DNA of 64,000 bases from Saprospiraceae bacterium (GCA_020630955.1 JAHDIE010000005.1:1-64000); one strand, 5' to 3'. Shown: positions 53,016 to 63,194, counted from the stretch's first letter. Translations and numbers: made by a program. The notes: a model not told the origin generated them from the letters alone.

Positions 53016-56000
53016 ATGAGGCGTATTTTTACCTTTTTACTTCTTTTAACAATTGGGATAGTTCTTGGACAAGAGACCTCGCAATTTTTCCCATTTGATA
53101 ACTACATGTATGATAAAGGTAATCCTGACCAGACTACATTGTTTGGGATAGCTTATAAAGATTCTGAGAGAGGCAATTATCATCAAGATCACGAGCAGCT
53201 ATATGGGTATTGGTCCAAAGTTCTTGCTGAAAATCGTTCAGAAGATCTATTGGTCGAACAGTCTAAGCTTATCCTTAATCCCAAAGATCTAGCCCTTAAC
53301 CAAACTGTATTGGCTTCAATTTATTTTTCAAAACAGGAATATTCAGAAGCATATAGAATTTTAAAGAAAATCAATGAGTCATCTCTTGATGATAAGTTTT
53401 TAGAAGAATACTATTTTAAGCTTGGATACTTAAGTTTGGTAAATTATAGATTTGATGAGTCATTAGAATATCTCGAAAAAAGTCTAAACCATAACGCTAA
53501 AAATTATAAAGAAGAATCACGTTATTATCGTGGCATGAGTAATTACTTTCTTGGAAATTTTGAAGAGACAGTTAAAGACTTTGAGTCATTAAGAAATGTA
53601 CAAGATTACCAGCCGTATTTGCCCTATTATCTAACCCAAATTTATTTCACTCAAGGTAAATATGAAAAGGTCATCGAATATGGAAAACAACATGTTCAAT
53701 TTGAAACAACTGAAAATATTTTTGAAATTGAGAAATTGATTGGGCAATCTTATTTCAAATTGCAAGACTATAGGAATGCCTTGATTCATTTTAATATCTA
53801 TGAAAAGAATGTTAAAAAATTAAACAAGGAAGAGTTTTATCAAATAGCGTATACCTTCTATCAGTTAGGTGAATATAAAAGCGCTATCCCTATGTTTCTA
53901 GAGATTAATCAAAGTGATAAAGAGCTAGGCCAAATCGTTAATTATTACTTAGCAGACTGTTACTTAAAAACAAATGATAGACAGTCTGCTTTAACTGCAT
54001 TTAAAAATGTAAAAAATAATAATGCTGATCAAGGACTTCAGTCTATTGCCAAATTAAATTATGCAAAATTGGCCTACGAATTAGGCAATGATAGACTTTC
54101 CATAAAAACCTTAGCTAATTACAAAGAAGGGGAAGAAAATTATCAAGAAGCTCAAGATCTACTAGGTGAAATTCTTATTAGATCAAGTGATTTTCAAACC
54201 GCTATGTTAACCATTGAACAGTTGCCATCAAAATCAGAGAAAATACTGAAAGCATATCAGATTCTTGCCTTTAATTCTGCTATTTCAAGCCAAGCAGATA
54301 ATCATGATATAAAAGCGATCACTTTTTTTAATATTGCTAAAGAAACCCCTGGTGATCACTCTATAAAAGTTGAGTCAATATTTTGGCTTGCATACATCTA
54401 TGATAAACAAGGAAAAACCAAACGAAGTCAAGAATACTTACAAACGCTTTTTGCTCAACCAGGAATTTCAACAGAAACAGTTTACTTTAATGCCAAATAT
54501 TTATCAGCCTATCAGTATTATAGGTCATCCAAATTGAGTTCAGCCTTAATTGATTTTCAGGAAGCAGACTTGGCATATAATAAAAATATTCACTCTAGTG
54601 ATCAACATATTGACATACTAACCAGAATTGGTGATTTGCTTTACCTTAATAAACAATTTCAGACCGCTAAAAAATATTATCAGCAAGCCAACCATACAGA
54701 CAATGAAAAAGTGGACTATGTTTTATTTCAACTTGGTAACATAGAAGCTGCGCTTGGCAATAAGTACGAGTCCATTCTTGCAATGGAGGAGTTGATTAAA
54801 TCTCGGCCTCTTTCTAATTATGTTATTGATGCTCATTATTATAATGCAGAAAATTACCTATCGTTGAATATGCCAATTCCTGCTTTGGAAGAATACAAAA
54901 AAATAATCTCCAAGGACAATGTTGAAAATAAATATTATGTTTCAGCTCTCCTTAAATCTGCTTTAATTACTTATAATAATGGAGATTTAAAATCAGCCCT
55001 AGAATATTATCGAAGGGTTTTTAATTCTAATGCCACAGGTATTGAAAAAAAGGAGGCACTAAATGCCTTAGAAGAAATCTATGTGGATGATTTAAATGAT
55101 CCACAATCCTTTTTTGATTTTGCACAAGAAGAAGTTGGTTTAAAAATAGATGATTTTGTAAAAGACTCATTGAGCTTCAATGTTGCTAATTCAAAATTCA
55201 AAACTTTAAATTTTAGAGATGCTGTTATTGGATTTGATAAATATTTAGACTCCTACCCTGAAGGTTATTATATGTCTGAAGCATTGTATCTCCGAGCTGA
55301 ATCTTATAGTCAATTAAGAGAATATTCAGAAGCCTTAATTAGTTATAAGTTGTCGCTTCAATCAGAAAAAAGTAGATACTATCCTGATGCTCTAAAAAAA
55401 GCTTGTTTAATATCTTTCAATCATGAAAATGATTTTACAACAGCTGGCGAACTAGCAATGAAGGCCTTGCAATTAAATTTAACCGATTCTGAAAGAAAAG
55501 ACTATTTTGAAATAGCCGTTGTTTCCTTGTACAATACACAAAAGTTTGAGAACCTTCTTTCAGTTTCCGATAATCTAATAGCAATGGGCAACTTGGAGGA
55601 CTTTGAACTAGCAAAGGTCTATTTTTATAAGGCAAAAGCACTTAGCGCACTTAATAAAATAGATCCTGCAATTATGGCCTATAACAAAGTGGTTCAGCAC
55701 AGCAAGAATAATCAAGCCGCAGAAGCTAGTTATGAATTAGCTAAAATATTTTACAATTTAGGAAGTCTTGAAAAAGCTGAGAACCAAGCTTTAGAAACAA
55801 CAAAACGAGCGGCAAATTATCCTTCTTGGGTTGCTAAATCCCTAATCTTGCTTTCAAAAATATATTTAAAACAAGGAGATTCTTTCAACGCAATTGCTGC
55901 AGTCGATGCTGTTCTTGAAAATTATACTTCTGATGAAAATATTATCGAAGAGGCAAAGAATCAAAAGGTAGAAATTCAAAAATATCAAAATGTAAATAGC

Positions 56001-56060
56001 AGAATTAAAAATTCTACTGAGGAAGGAACCATTGAATTAGACACAACAAAGAAAAATTAG
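53016..56060 (+). CDS. Large exported TPR protein
   Basis: A 1014-residue protein with a signal peptide (MRRIFTFLLLLTIGIVLGQE) and then almost only TPR-type helical pairs, for example AYRILKKINESSLDDKFLEEYYFKLGY, through to a charged tail. This should form a long periplasmic solenoid scaffold. There is no Cys after the signal, so it is not a lipoprotein of the SprE/PorW kind, although the architecture is similar. The outer-membrane barrel gene follows after 1 nt and the rhomboid gene after a further 9 nt. A role in assembling or supporting the barrel is inference from this pairing. Confidence 0.88.
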   Translation: MRRIFTFLLLLTIGIVLGQETSQFFPFDNYMYDKGNPDQTTLFGIAYKDSERGNYHQDHEQLYGYWSKVLAENRSEDLLVEQSKLILNPKDLALNQTVLASIYFSKQEYSEAYRILKKINESSLDDKFLEEYYFKLGYLSLVNYRFDESLEYLEKSLNHNAKNYKEESRYYRGMSNYFLGNFEETVKDFESLRNVQDYQPYLPYYLTQIYFTQGKYEKVIEYGKQHVQFETTENIFEIEKLIGQSYFKLQDYRNALIHFNIYEKNVKKLNKEEFYQIAYTFYQLGEYKSAIPMFLEINQSDKELGQIVNYYLADCYLKTNDRQSALTAFKNVKNNNADQGLQSIAKLNYAKLAYELGNDRLSIKTLANYKEGEENYQEAQDLLGEILIRSSDFQTAMLTIEQLPSKSEKILKAYQILAFNSAISSQADNHDIKAITFFNIAKETPGDHSIKVESIFWLAYIYDKQGKTKRSQEYLQTLFAQPGISTETVYFNAKYLSAYQYYRSSKLSSALIDFQEADLAYNKNIHSSDQHIDILTRIGDLLYLNKQFQTAKKYYQQANHTDNEKVDYVLFQLGNIEAALGNKYESILAMEELIKSRPLSNYVIDAHYYNAENYLSLNMPIPALEEYKKIISKDNVENKYYVSALLKSALITYNNGDLKSALEYYRRVFNSNATGIEKKEALNALEEIYVDDLNDPQSFFDFAQEEVGLKIDDFVKDSLSFNVANSKFKTLNFRDAVIGFDKYLDSYPEGYYMSEALYLRAESYSQLREYSEALISYKLSLQSEKSRYYPDALKKACLISFNHENDFTTAGELAMKALQLNLTDSERKDYFEIAVVSLYNTQKFENLLSVSDNLIAMGNLEDFELAKVYFYKAKALSALNKIDPAIMAYNKVVQHSKNNQAAEASYELAKIFYNLGSLEKAENQALETTKRAANYPSWVAKSLILLSKIYLKQGDSFNAIAAVDAVLENYTSDENIIEEAKNQKVEIQKYQNVNSRIKNSTEEGTIELDTTKKN

Positions 56061-56061
56061 G

Positions 56062-57690
56062 ATGAGAAATATATTTCAAATATTGCTATTGTTTCTTACT
56101 TTAAGCGGGCTTTTTGGACAAGATTCGATTCCATTACCTGATCAAGCTACGATAGTCGAGAAACAATTTAAACCAAAAGTAATTGATGCGAAACCCATAG
56201 CTTTTGTACCAAGAAGAAGTTCTACTGACCAAAAAACTGATCTTACTGTCAGTTACAAAATTCCAAGACAGATTTTTACGATTAATTATCCTGATCCTGT
56301 TATAAAGCCATTGGTTTATGAAGAAAAAAAGATCAAACAAAATTTTAAAGATGGATATCTTAAGTTGGGTTATGGGCTTTTGAATTCACCTTTGGTTGAA
56401 TCACAGTTTCACTACGATATTCAAGATTTTTTGCAGACTGGATTTAGCTTCAGACATTATTCGGGATCGGACACCTTACCAGATGTTTTTCGATCAATTT
56501 CAAAAACCAATGCAGAGCTATACGCTAGTTATTTTCTTACTGATCAAACCAAGCTTACAGCGGAGCTAAATTATCAAAATGATAATAGGAGCTTATGTTG
56601 CACGGATGCTATAAACTTAGATGAATTAGAAAGAACTCAATTGGATAATTATGGTCTAGCTTTACGACTAGATCACAATAGTTTTTCGGTTAAAGGGTTC
56701 TCTAGCAAACAAAATATTTATGCAAATAGAGTTCACAGTAAATTAAATGACCATTCGGAATATAACCTTGGATATAATTCTTCCACAAATAAAACAATTG
56801 GTCAAAATATTGTTATTAATTTACCAATATCATTTGATTATTTTGCAAGTGATCTTTGGACTGAAAATCCTTATCAATTAACTACACGACCAAACGGATT
56901 CTATAAAAATGATAATTTTAGCATGAGAGTGGGAGCATTTATTGCTACTAAAGATAGTTTGTTTGTTCGACCTGATTTCGAATTCTCATATTTATTACCA
57001 TGGTATAATTTAGAGGCTAAGACTTCTTATAAAGCGAATAGTGAAGTCAATAGTCTGACTGAACTTTATCGGATAAGTCCATATCATCGACATATGTCTT
57101 CTTCAAATGTAAGTTATACAGAAAGAGAAGAAATAAAGTTGGGTGTTCTTTTTAAAAATAAAAAAGCAGATTTCTATATTGGGGGATTGCTTGCAAATTT
57201 AAAAGATGCATTTTTAATTGTATTTAATGAGAATGGTTTTCATGACTTTAGATTGGTTGATTATAAAGGCTTTGGCATTGAAATGAAGCTAGATTACAAT
57301 CTAAACAAAACATTTTCATTTAAAAGCAACTTACTATATAGAAATTTTACAGAAAGTCCTGAAAAATCCCTTGGCCTAATCAATCCATCCTACATTCCAC
57401 AGATTTTAGTAAATCTGCAAATTCAGCAAACATTCTTTAATTCACTTGTGCTTTATGAAACATTAAACTTTATCGGTCGTAGAAATTACGAAATTCATAT
57501 TGCATCAACTTATATGGTTGGTGAAATAGATTCAATTGTAGATCTTGGAGTTGGATTGGAATATATCTTTAAGAATAAAATTGGGATATTTGCGGAAGCG
57601 AATAACCTATTGAATCAAAGTTATCAAAGATTCTATCTTGACAATTCTTTTAAGTTAAATTATCATCTTGGGTTTAAGTTCTTATTTTAA
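56062..57690 (+). CDS. Outer-membrane beta-barrel protein without plug
   Basis: A 542-residue protein with a signal peptide ending LFGQ. It has an N-terminal region rich in Pro and Lys (about 21-90), then alternating strands to a C-terminal NYHLGFKFLF typical of TonB-receptor-like barrels (the segment IGIFAEANNLLNQSYQRFY is the usual penultimate-strand pattern). No plug domain is present. It starts 1 nt after the TPR gene, so the two are translationally linked. Pairing suggests a TPR-supported outer-membrane channel of unknown cargo. Confidence 0.85.
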   Translation: MRNIFQILLLFLTLSGLFGQDSIPLPDQATIVEKQFKPKVIDAKPIAFVPRRSSTDQKTDLTVSYKIPRQIFTINYPDPVIKPLVYEEKKIKQNFKDGYLKLGYGLLNSPLVESQFHYDIQDFLQTGFSFRHYSGSDTLPDVFRSISKTNAELYASYFLTDQTKLTAELNYQNDNRSLCCTDAINLDELERTQLDNYGLALRLDHNSFSVKGFSSKQNIYANRVHSKLNDHSEYNLGYNSSTNKTIGQNIVINLPISFDYFASDLWTENPYQLTTRPNGFYKNDNFSMRVGAFIATKDSLFVRPDFEFSYLLPWYNLEAKTSYKANSEVNSLTELYRISPYHRHMSSSNVSYTEREEIKLGVLFKNKKADFYIGGLLANLKDAFLIVFNENGFHDFRLVDYKGFGIEMKLDYNLNKTFSFKSNLLYRNFTESPEKSLGLINPSYIPQILVNLQIQQTFFNSLVLYETLNFIGRRNYEIHIASTYMVGEIDSIVDLGVGLEYIFKNKIGIFAEANNLLNQSYQRFYLDNSFKLNYHLGFKFLF

Positions 57691-57699
57691 CTTAGTAAC

Positions 57700-58344
57700 A
57701 TGAATATATCCATAAATACAGTATTATTAGTTGTTACCTTTCTAGTGTCTTATCAAGCATTCAGTAATCGAGAATTATTTGATAAGCTAAAGCATTATCC
57801 TGTAGCAGAAAAACGAAATAAAGAGTGGTATCGATTTATTACTTCTGGTTTTGTTCATGGAAGTTGGGTTCATTTACTCATTAACCTCTTTGTACTTTGG
57901 CAATTTGGGCAAATTTCTGAATTTCTATTTATAAGAGAATTGGGTACACTCAAAGGTTCATTGATGTATACATTAATGTATGTATTGGCTTTAATAGTGG
58001 CTGATATTCCTAGTTACTTAAAACATCAGAATAATCCTGGATATTCAGCTATTGGCGCTTCAGGAGCAGTCTCTGCTGTTGTATTCATGAATATGTTATT
58101 TTTTCCTTGGGAGTACTTATATCTCTACGCTATAATTCCTATCCCGTATATTGTAGGTGGCGTGGCCTATATTATTTATTCTTCCTGGGCAAGTAAAAAC
58201 AGAAACGATAATATAGGCCACGACGCACATATGTTTGGAGCTTTGTTTGGTATTGTATTTACAATTGTAGTTATCCCCGAAATATTACCACACTTTGCTC
58301 AAGAATTTATGAAAGGTCCTCATCTACCAACTTTCAATTATTAA
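57700..58344 (+). CDS. Rhomboid-family intramembrane serine protease
   Basis: A 214-residue membrane protein with about six hydrophobic segments. The catalytic serine is Ser121 in AIGASGAVSA and the catalytic histidine is His177 in GHDAHMFGALFG. The WYRFITSGFVHGSWVHLLIN segment (43-62) is the family L1/TM2 signature with its Arg and His residues. It cleaves membrane-anchored substrates in the bilayer; the substrate is unknown. Last gene of the TPR-barrel operon, with its stop directly against that of pruA on the other strand. Confidence 0.92.
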   Translation: MNISINTVLLVVTFLVSYQAFSNRELFDKLKHYPVAEKRNKEWYRFITSGFVHGSWVHLLINLFVLWQFGQISEFLFIRELGTLKGSLMYTLMYVLALIVADIPSYLKHQNNPGYSAIGASGAVSAVVFMNMLFFPWEYLYLYAIIPIPYIVGGVAYIIYSSWASKNRNDNIGHDAHMFGALFGIVFTIVVIPEILPHFAQEFMKGPHLPTFNY

Positions 58345-59976
58345 TTACTTTGTATGCAAAAACGGATATCTGTAATCCGTTGGTGAGTCAAAGTTTTCTT
58401 TTATTGTTTGTGGTGAAACCCATCTTAATAAATTAAGATAAGAACCGGCTTTGTCGTTTGTTCCAGATCCTCTTCCTCCACCAAAGGGTTGTTGTCCTAC
58501 AACTGCTCCAGTAGGCTTATCATTGATATAAAAATTACCAGCAGAATGTTTTAAAGCAGTAGTCGCTTCTATTATCGCATTGCGATCAATTGAAAAAATG
58601 GAACCTGTCAGTGCATATGGTGAGGTTTCAGAAACAAGTTTTAGCGTCTTTTTAAATTCATTGTCCGGGTAGAAGTATATTGTTAAGACAGGTCCAAAAA
58701 CTTCTTCACACATGGTTAGAGATTTAGGATCTTTTGCGACAATCAAAGTAGGTTCAATAAAGTAACCTTTCGATTTATCACATTTACCACCGAAAATAAT
58801 TTTTGCATCTTTAGATTTCTTTACTTGTTTGATATATCCTTCTATTGAATCAAATGCCTTTTCATCAATCACTGCATTAATGAAATTTCCGAAGTCTTCG
58901 GGCGAACCCATTTTAAGACTTTCAAGATCAGCTTTCAATTTTTTGGTAATTGACTTTTTCATGCTTTCCGGCAAATATGCTCTTGATGCCGCAGAACATT
59001 TTTGTCCTTGAAATTCAAAAGCACCACGTGTAAGTGCAGTTACTACTTTGTCTTCATCTGCACTTGGATGTACCATAACAAAGTCCTTACCTCCAGTCTC
59101 TCCTACTATTCTGGGATAAGATTTATAATTTGAAATATTGTTTCCTATGGTTGCCCATAAATGTTGAAAGACCCCAGTACTTCCAGTAAAATGAAGCCCA
59201 GCAAAATCCTTATCGTTAAAAACAATATCACCAGTTTCTCTTCCATTTACATAAATGAGATTAATAACTCCTGGAGGCAACCCTGCTTCGAGAAAAATAT
59301 CCATTATTACCGCGGCTGAATAAATTTGACTTTCTGCTGGTTTCCAAACGATTGTATTACCCATTAATGCTGGAGCCGCAGGAAGATTACCAGCAATAGC
59401 TGTAAAATTAAAAGGAGTAATTGCGAAAACAAATCCTTCGAGTGGGCGGTAATCTAGTCTATTCCACACACCTTTACTACTTTCTGGTTGTTGACTATAA
59501 ATTTGAGTCATGTATTGGACATTAAATCTCAAAAAGTCTGCTAATTCTGCAACACAATCTATTTCCGCTTGATAGATATTTTTTGATTGGGCAAGCATGG
59601 TTGCTGCATTCATTCTAGCCCTATATCTACCAGAAATTAATTCTGCTGCTCTAAGGAAAATTGCTGCTCTCTCATGCCATGGAGTATTTTCCCAATTAGA
59701 TTTGGCTTTCAATGAAGCCTTGATGGCCGCTCTAACATGTTTTGTTTCTCCTCTATTGTATGAACCTAAATTATACTTATGATCATATGGCGGACTCATT
59801 TTTACCTTGTCATTAGTGTAAACTTCTTCACCATTGATAATCATTGGTAGATCTACCTTTTGAGCTTTCATTTTCTTTAAGGTAGCCTTAAATTCAGCTC
59901 TTTCTGAACTCTTAGGTTCATACTTTAGTATTGGTTCATTCTTCGGTGTAGGCACCGTGAAAATAGCGTTTGACAT
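58345..59976 (-). CDS. pruA: L-glutamate gamma-semialdehyde (P5C) dehydrogenase
   Basis: Oxidises glutamate-5-semialdehyde to glutamate with NAD, the last step of proline and ornithine breakdown. At 543 residues it is of the mitochondrial-like long type. Landmarks: FAITPFNFTAIAGNLPAAPALMG, the NAD-site FTGSTGVFQHLW, the general-base Glu in VGETGGKDFVMVHP and the catalytic Cys in FQGQKCSAASRAY. FGPVLTIYFYP and NFYINDKPTGAVVGQQPFGG are near the C-terminus. It precedes no close gene; coaD lies upstream by 14 nt on the same strand. Confidence 0.96.
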   Translation of the reverse strand: MSNAIFTVPTPKNEPILKYEPKSSERAEFKATLKKMKAQKVDLPMIINGEEVYTNDKVKMSPPYDHKYNLGSYNRGETKHVRAAIKASLKAKSNWENTPWHERAAIFLRAAELISGRYRARMNAATMLAQSKNIYQAEIDCVAELADFLRFNVQYMTQIYSQQPESSKGVWNRLDYRPLEGFVFAITPFNFTAIAGNLPAAPALMGNTIVWKPAESQIYSAAVIMDIFLEAGLPPGVINLIYVNGRETGDIVFNDKDFAGLHFTGSTGVFQHLWATIGNNISNYKSYPRIVGETGGKDFVMVHPSADEDKVVTALTRGAFEFQGQKCSAASRAYLPESMKKSITKKLKADLESLKMGSPEDFGNFINAVIDEKAFDSIEGYIKQVKKSKDAKIIFGGKCDKSKGYFIEPTLIVAKDPKSLTMCEEVFGPVLTIYFYPDNEFKKTLKLVSETSPYALTGSIFSIDRNAIIEATTALKHSAGNFYINDKPTGAVVGQQPFGGGRGSGTNDKAGSYLNLLRWVSPQTIKENFDSPTDYRYPFLHTK

Positions 59977-59990
59977 TTATTGTTGTTTTT

Positions 59991-60455
59991 CTATGAAATA
60001 TGTTTTACGATTAAGTCAGGTACAAAGCTAGAAACATCTCCGTTTCCTTTTATAATTTCTCGAACAATTGTACTACTTACATGACTAAACTCAGGTTTGC
60101 TAATGAGGAAAACAGTTTCTAGGTTATCCCCAATAATGTGATTTAGTTGAGAGATAGTTTTTTCATAATCAAAGTCAGATGCATTTCGCAATCCTCGAAG
60201 CAGATAATTTGCTTTTTGATCGCGACAAAAATTTACCGTAAGGCCCTCAAAATGATCTACATGGATATGATCATCCTCTTTAAATACTTGGTTTAGCCAT
60301 TCTATTCTCTGTTCGAGAGGAAAAAGGTATTTTTTTGAAGAATTAACGCCAACTGCAACAATAATTTTATCAAATAAATGTTGAGCCCTCTTGACAAGGT
60401 CTATATGGCCCAAAGTAATAGGATCAAATGAACCAGGAAATACCGCTATTCGCAT
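59991..60455 (-). CDS. coaD: Phosphopantetheine adenylyltransferase
   Basis: Adds AMP to 4'-phosphopantetheine in coenzyme A synthesis. I prefer ATG at 60455 (154 residues) over the preceding TTG. The nucleotidyltransferase signature is clear: VFPGSFDPITLGHIDLVKRA with Thr14-x-Gly-His17, the RGLRNASDFDYE pocket (about 87-98), and the ISKPEFSHVSSTIVREI motif near the C-terminus. pruA follows after 14 nt, likely one operon. Confidence 0.97.
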   Translation of the reverse strand: MRIAVFPGSFDPITLGHIDLVKRAQHLFDKIIVAVGVNSSKKYLFPLEQRIEWLNQVFKEDDHIHVDHFEGLTVNFCRDQKANYLLRGLRNASDFDYEKTISQLNHIIGDNLETVFLISKPEFSHVSSTIVREIIKGNGDVSSFVPDLIVKHIS

Positions 60456-60582
60456 CAAAAACTAAGATTAATTATTTATAAATAACAGCTTATTAAATAA
60501 TAGGTTTCTCTTCTATTAAGCTTTAATATTACTTTTGCAAGATAGTGAATATTGGCATCTATCCGATTTTAACCAATTAAGA

Positions 60583-61743
60583 ATGATTAGAAGATTATTT
60601 TACCTTTTTGTTGTCATGACATTTTTATTGGGTTGTAAAAATGACCCTAGTTACCTTAGTCCTGAAATGAATGAATTTGAAAAAGCCTATTTTGAAGACT
60701 ACGATATTCCGGAAAAAAAATGGGGCTATATAAACCATTCTGGTGAGATGGTTATTGACAATATCTACGACGACTGTAGGGATTTTATGGATGGTTTGGC
60801 ACTTGTAAATTTAAATGGGAAATGGGGATATATAAATACTTCGGGAAATACAATCATTCCTCATCAATTTGTTGAAGCTTCGAGTTTTTCCGATGGATTG
60901 GCCTTGGTTAAAGATTTTAATGGAGATCAATACTTTATTGACAAAGAGGGTAATCAACAATTTGAATTTTCAGGAACTATTGTACAAGAGTTCCAATTTG
61001 GATTATCTATTTTTCAGGAAGGAACTATGTATGGTGCTTTGGATACAAAAGGGGAAATAAGCATTCAACCGAAGTTTTCAAAATTAAAAGTACTCAACAA
61101 AGATCATGTGGTTGCTAAATCTGGAGAGAAATCAGTGTTGCTAAATCATCAAGGGGTAAAAATTAACAAGCTTAATTTTGACAAAATATATTACGAAGGA
61201 AAACTGCCCTATGTCATTAAGGACGATTCGAAGTACTATGTTTTAAACCAAGATTTTTTAAAAATTGAAATTCAATTTGATAAAATTGAAGCCTTTCATG
61301 GAGATTTCAGTTTGGCAAAAGACGATAATAAATATTTTCTTATTGGGAAAAATGCTGAAACCATAAAAGAATTGAAATATAATCAGATTGAATATGCAGG
61401 TGAAGGACATTGGAAATATAAAATGAATGATAAATGGGGTTTGTTGGATGAAAACGGGAATATTTTAACAGCGCCTATTTATTATTTATTGAATCGTTAC
61501 AAAGATGGTTTGCTTGTATTTGGTGAAAATGAAGATTCTTGGGGATATTTAAATGCAAATGGAGAAATAAGTATTGCTGCAGAATATCCTTTGGTATGGG
61601 ATTATCATAATGGTTATGCCCGGGTTATTACTCGATCGGGCTTTGGATTTATAGATAATACTGGAAAAATTCATGTTAAAGCAAAATACTTTGAATTGAG
61701 AGATTTTAATGATGGACTCGCAAGAGCGCAATTATTTAGGTAG
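60583..61743 (+). CDS. WG-repeat lipoprotein
   Basis: A 386-residue lipoprotein (lipobox LLGC, Cys18). The ATG at 60583 begins the signal; a TTG at 60535 would add 16 residues. The body has about eight WG repeats of 40-50 residues with the pattern KWGYIN-x-x-G-x-x-V/I-I (KWGYINHSGEMVIDN, KWGYINTSGNTIIPHQF, KWGLLDENGNI, SWGYLNANGEISIA, GFGFIDNTGKIHV). Such repeats form KWG-type beta structures of unknown role, found often in Bacteroidota. It stands between coaD and lpdA with its own start. Confidence 0.9.
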   Translation: MIRRLFYLFVVMTFLLGCKNDPSYLSPEMNEFEKAYFEDYDIPEKKWGYINHSGEMVIDNIYDDCRDFMDGLALVNLNGKWGYINTSGNTIIPHQFVEASSFSDGLALVKDFNGDQYFIDKEGNQQFEFSGTIVQEFQFGLSIFQEGTMYGALDTKGEISIQPKFSKLKVLNKDHVVAKSGEKSVLLNHQGVKINKLNFDKIYYEGKLPYVIKDDSKYYVLNQDFLKIEIQFDKIEAFHGDFSLAKDDNKYFLIGKNAETIKELKYNQIEYAGEGHWKYKMNDKWGLLDENGNILTAPIYYLLNRYKDGLLVFGENEDSWGYLNANGEISIAAEYPLVWDYHNGYARVITRSGFGFIDNTGKIHVKAKYFELRDFNDGLARAQLFR

Positions 61744-61746
61744 ATG

Positions 61747-61777
61747 TTTGCTGCCTCAGTAACAAGATTTATCTTTG
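61747..61777 (+). promoter_or_regulatory. Bacteroidota-type promoter of lpdA
   Basis: TTTG at 61747-61750, a 19-nt spacer, and TATCTTTG at 61770-61777: an exact match to the consensus in both elements and spacing. It ends 15 nt before the lpdA ATG, giving a very short 5' leader. Confidence 0.75.
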
Positions 61778-61792
61778 CACAAAATTTAGACA

Positions 61793-63187
61793 ATGAATTA
61801 TGATATTATAGTATTAGGCTCTGGTCCTGGTGGATATGTAGCAGCAATTAGAGCGGCACAATTGGGCAAAAAAGTTGCTGTTGTAGAAAAAGAGAGTTTG
61901 GGAGGAATTTGCCTAAATTGGGGATGTATCCCTACTAAGGCACTCTTAAAATCAGCGCAGGTTTTTGATTATATCAATCATGCAGAAGATTATGGTATTG
62001 AAGTAAGTAAAGCCAAAGCAGACTTTTCGGCCATGATTAATCGATCACGAAATGTTGCTGATACTATGAGCAAAGGGGTAACTTTCCTTATGAAAAAGAA
62101 CAAGATTGACGTGATTATGGGATATGGTACGATTGCACGTGGTGGAAAAGTAATTGTAGAGGATGATGGAACAAAAAAAGAATACAGTGCTGATCATATT
62201 ATTTTAGCAACAGGTGCAAGGTCAAGAGATCTTGCGAATATGCCAATCGACCATGAAAAAATAATTGGTTATAGAGAAGCCATGAGTTTAAAGAAGCAAC
62301 CTAAAAGTATGGTTGTTGTAGGTGCTGGTGCTATTGGGACAGAATTTGCATATTTCTACAATTCAATTGGCACGGAAGTTACTGTAATTGAGTATTTGCC
62401 ACAAGGCTTATTACCTCGAGAAGATAAAGATGTATCGAAAGAATTAGGGAAAGTATTGAAAAAGGCTGGCATTAATGTGTTGGCTAATACTTCTGTTGAA
62501 AAAGTGGATGCAAACGGCTCGAACTGTAAAGTATTGATAAAGGATAGGAAGACCGAAGAAGAATCGGTCATTGAGTGCGATGTTGTGCTTTCTGCAGCGG
62601 GAGTAAGCACCAACATTGAGCATATTGGATTAGAAAATGTGGGAGTTAAAACTGAAAATCATAAAGTAGTAGTAGACCAATATTACAGGACGAATGTCAA
62701 AGGAATGTATGCAATTGGAGATATCACAGAAGGTCCTGCCTTGGCTCATGTCGCCTCAGCAGAGGCAATTACCTGTGTAGAAGCAATCTGTGGTCTGAAA
62801 CCTGAACCAATTGATTATGAAAATATTCCGTCATGTACCTATTGTGCACCTGAAGTAGCCAGTGTTGGAATGACAGAACAAGCTGCAAAAGATGCTGGCA
62901 TAGGTATTAAAGTAGGAAAGTTCCCCTTTTCTGCATCAGGAAAGGCAACTGCTGGAGGATCTAAAGAAGGGTTTGTGAAATTAATATTTGATGATAAATA
63001 TGGCGAGCTATTAGGAGCTCATATGATTGGCTCTAATGTTACAGAAATGATTGCAGAGATTGTTGCCATCCGAAAGTTAGAAACAACAGGGCATGAATTA
63101 ATTAAAACAATTCATCCTCACCCTACAATGAGTGAAGCAGTTATGGAAGCTGCCGCTGCCGCTTATGGTGAAGTAATACATCTATAA
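61793..63187 (+). CDS. lpdA: Dihydrolipoyl dehydrogenase
   Basis: The E3 flavoprotein of 2-oxo-acid dehydrogenase complexes, reoxidising dihydrolipoamide with NAD. At 464 residues it is standard. The FAD-site VLGSGPGGYVAAIRAAQLG begins at residue 7; the redox disulfide is Cys40-LNWG-Cys45; the NAD-site MVVVGAGAIGTEFAYFYNSIG is in the middle; the catalytic His-Glu pair is in TIHPHPTMSEAVMEAA. Which complex it serves is not visible here. It has its own promoter and a strong terminator. Confidence 0.97.
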   Translation: MNYDIIVLGSGPGGYVAAIRAAQLGKKVAVVEKESLGGICLNWGCIPTKALLKSAQVFDYINHAEDYGIEVSKAKADFSAMINRSRNVADTMSKGVTFLMKKNKIDVIMGYGTIARGGKVIVEDDGTKKEYSADHIILATGARSRDLANMPIDHEKIIGYREAMSLKKQPKSMVVVGAGAIGTEFAYFYNSIGTEVTVIEYLPQGLLPREDKDVSKELGKVLKKAGINVLANTSVEKVDANGSNCKVLIKDRKTEEESVIECDVVLSAAGVSTNIEHIGLENVGVKTENHKVVVDQYYRTNVKGMYAIGDITEGPALAHVASAEAITCVEAICGLKPEPIDYENIPSCTYCAPEVASVGMTEQAAKDAGIGIKVGKFPFSASGKATAGGSKEGFVKLIFDDKYGELLGAHMIGSNVTEMIAEIVAIRKLETTGHELIKTIHPHPTMSEAVMEAAAAAYGEVIHL

Positions 63188-63194
63188 AAAATAA

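Noticed and set aside
60535-60582. TTG start for the WG-repeat protein
   Set aside because: The lipoprotein signal begins at the ATG at 60583.
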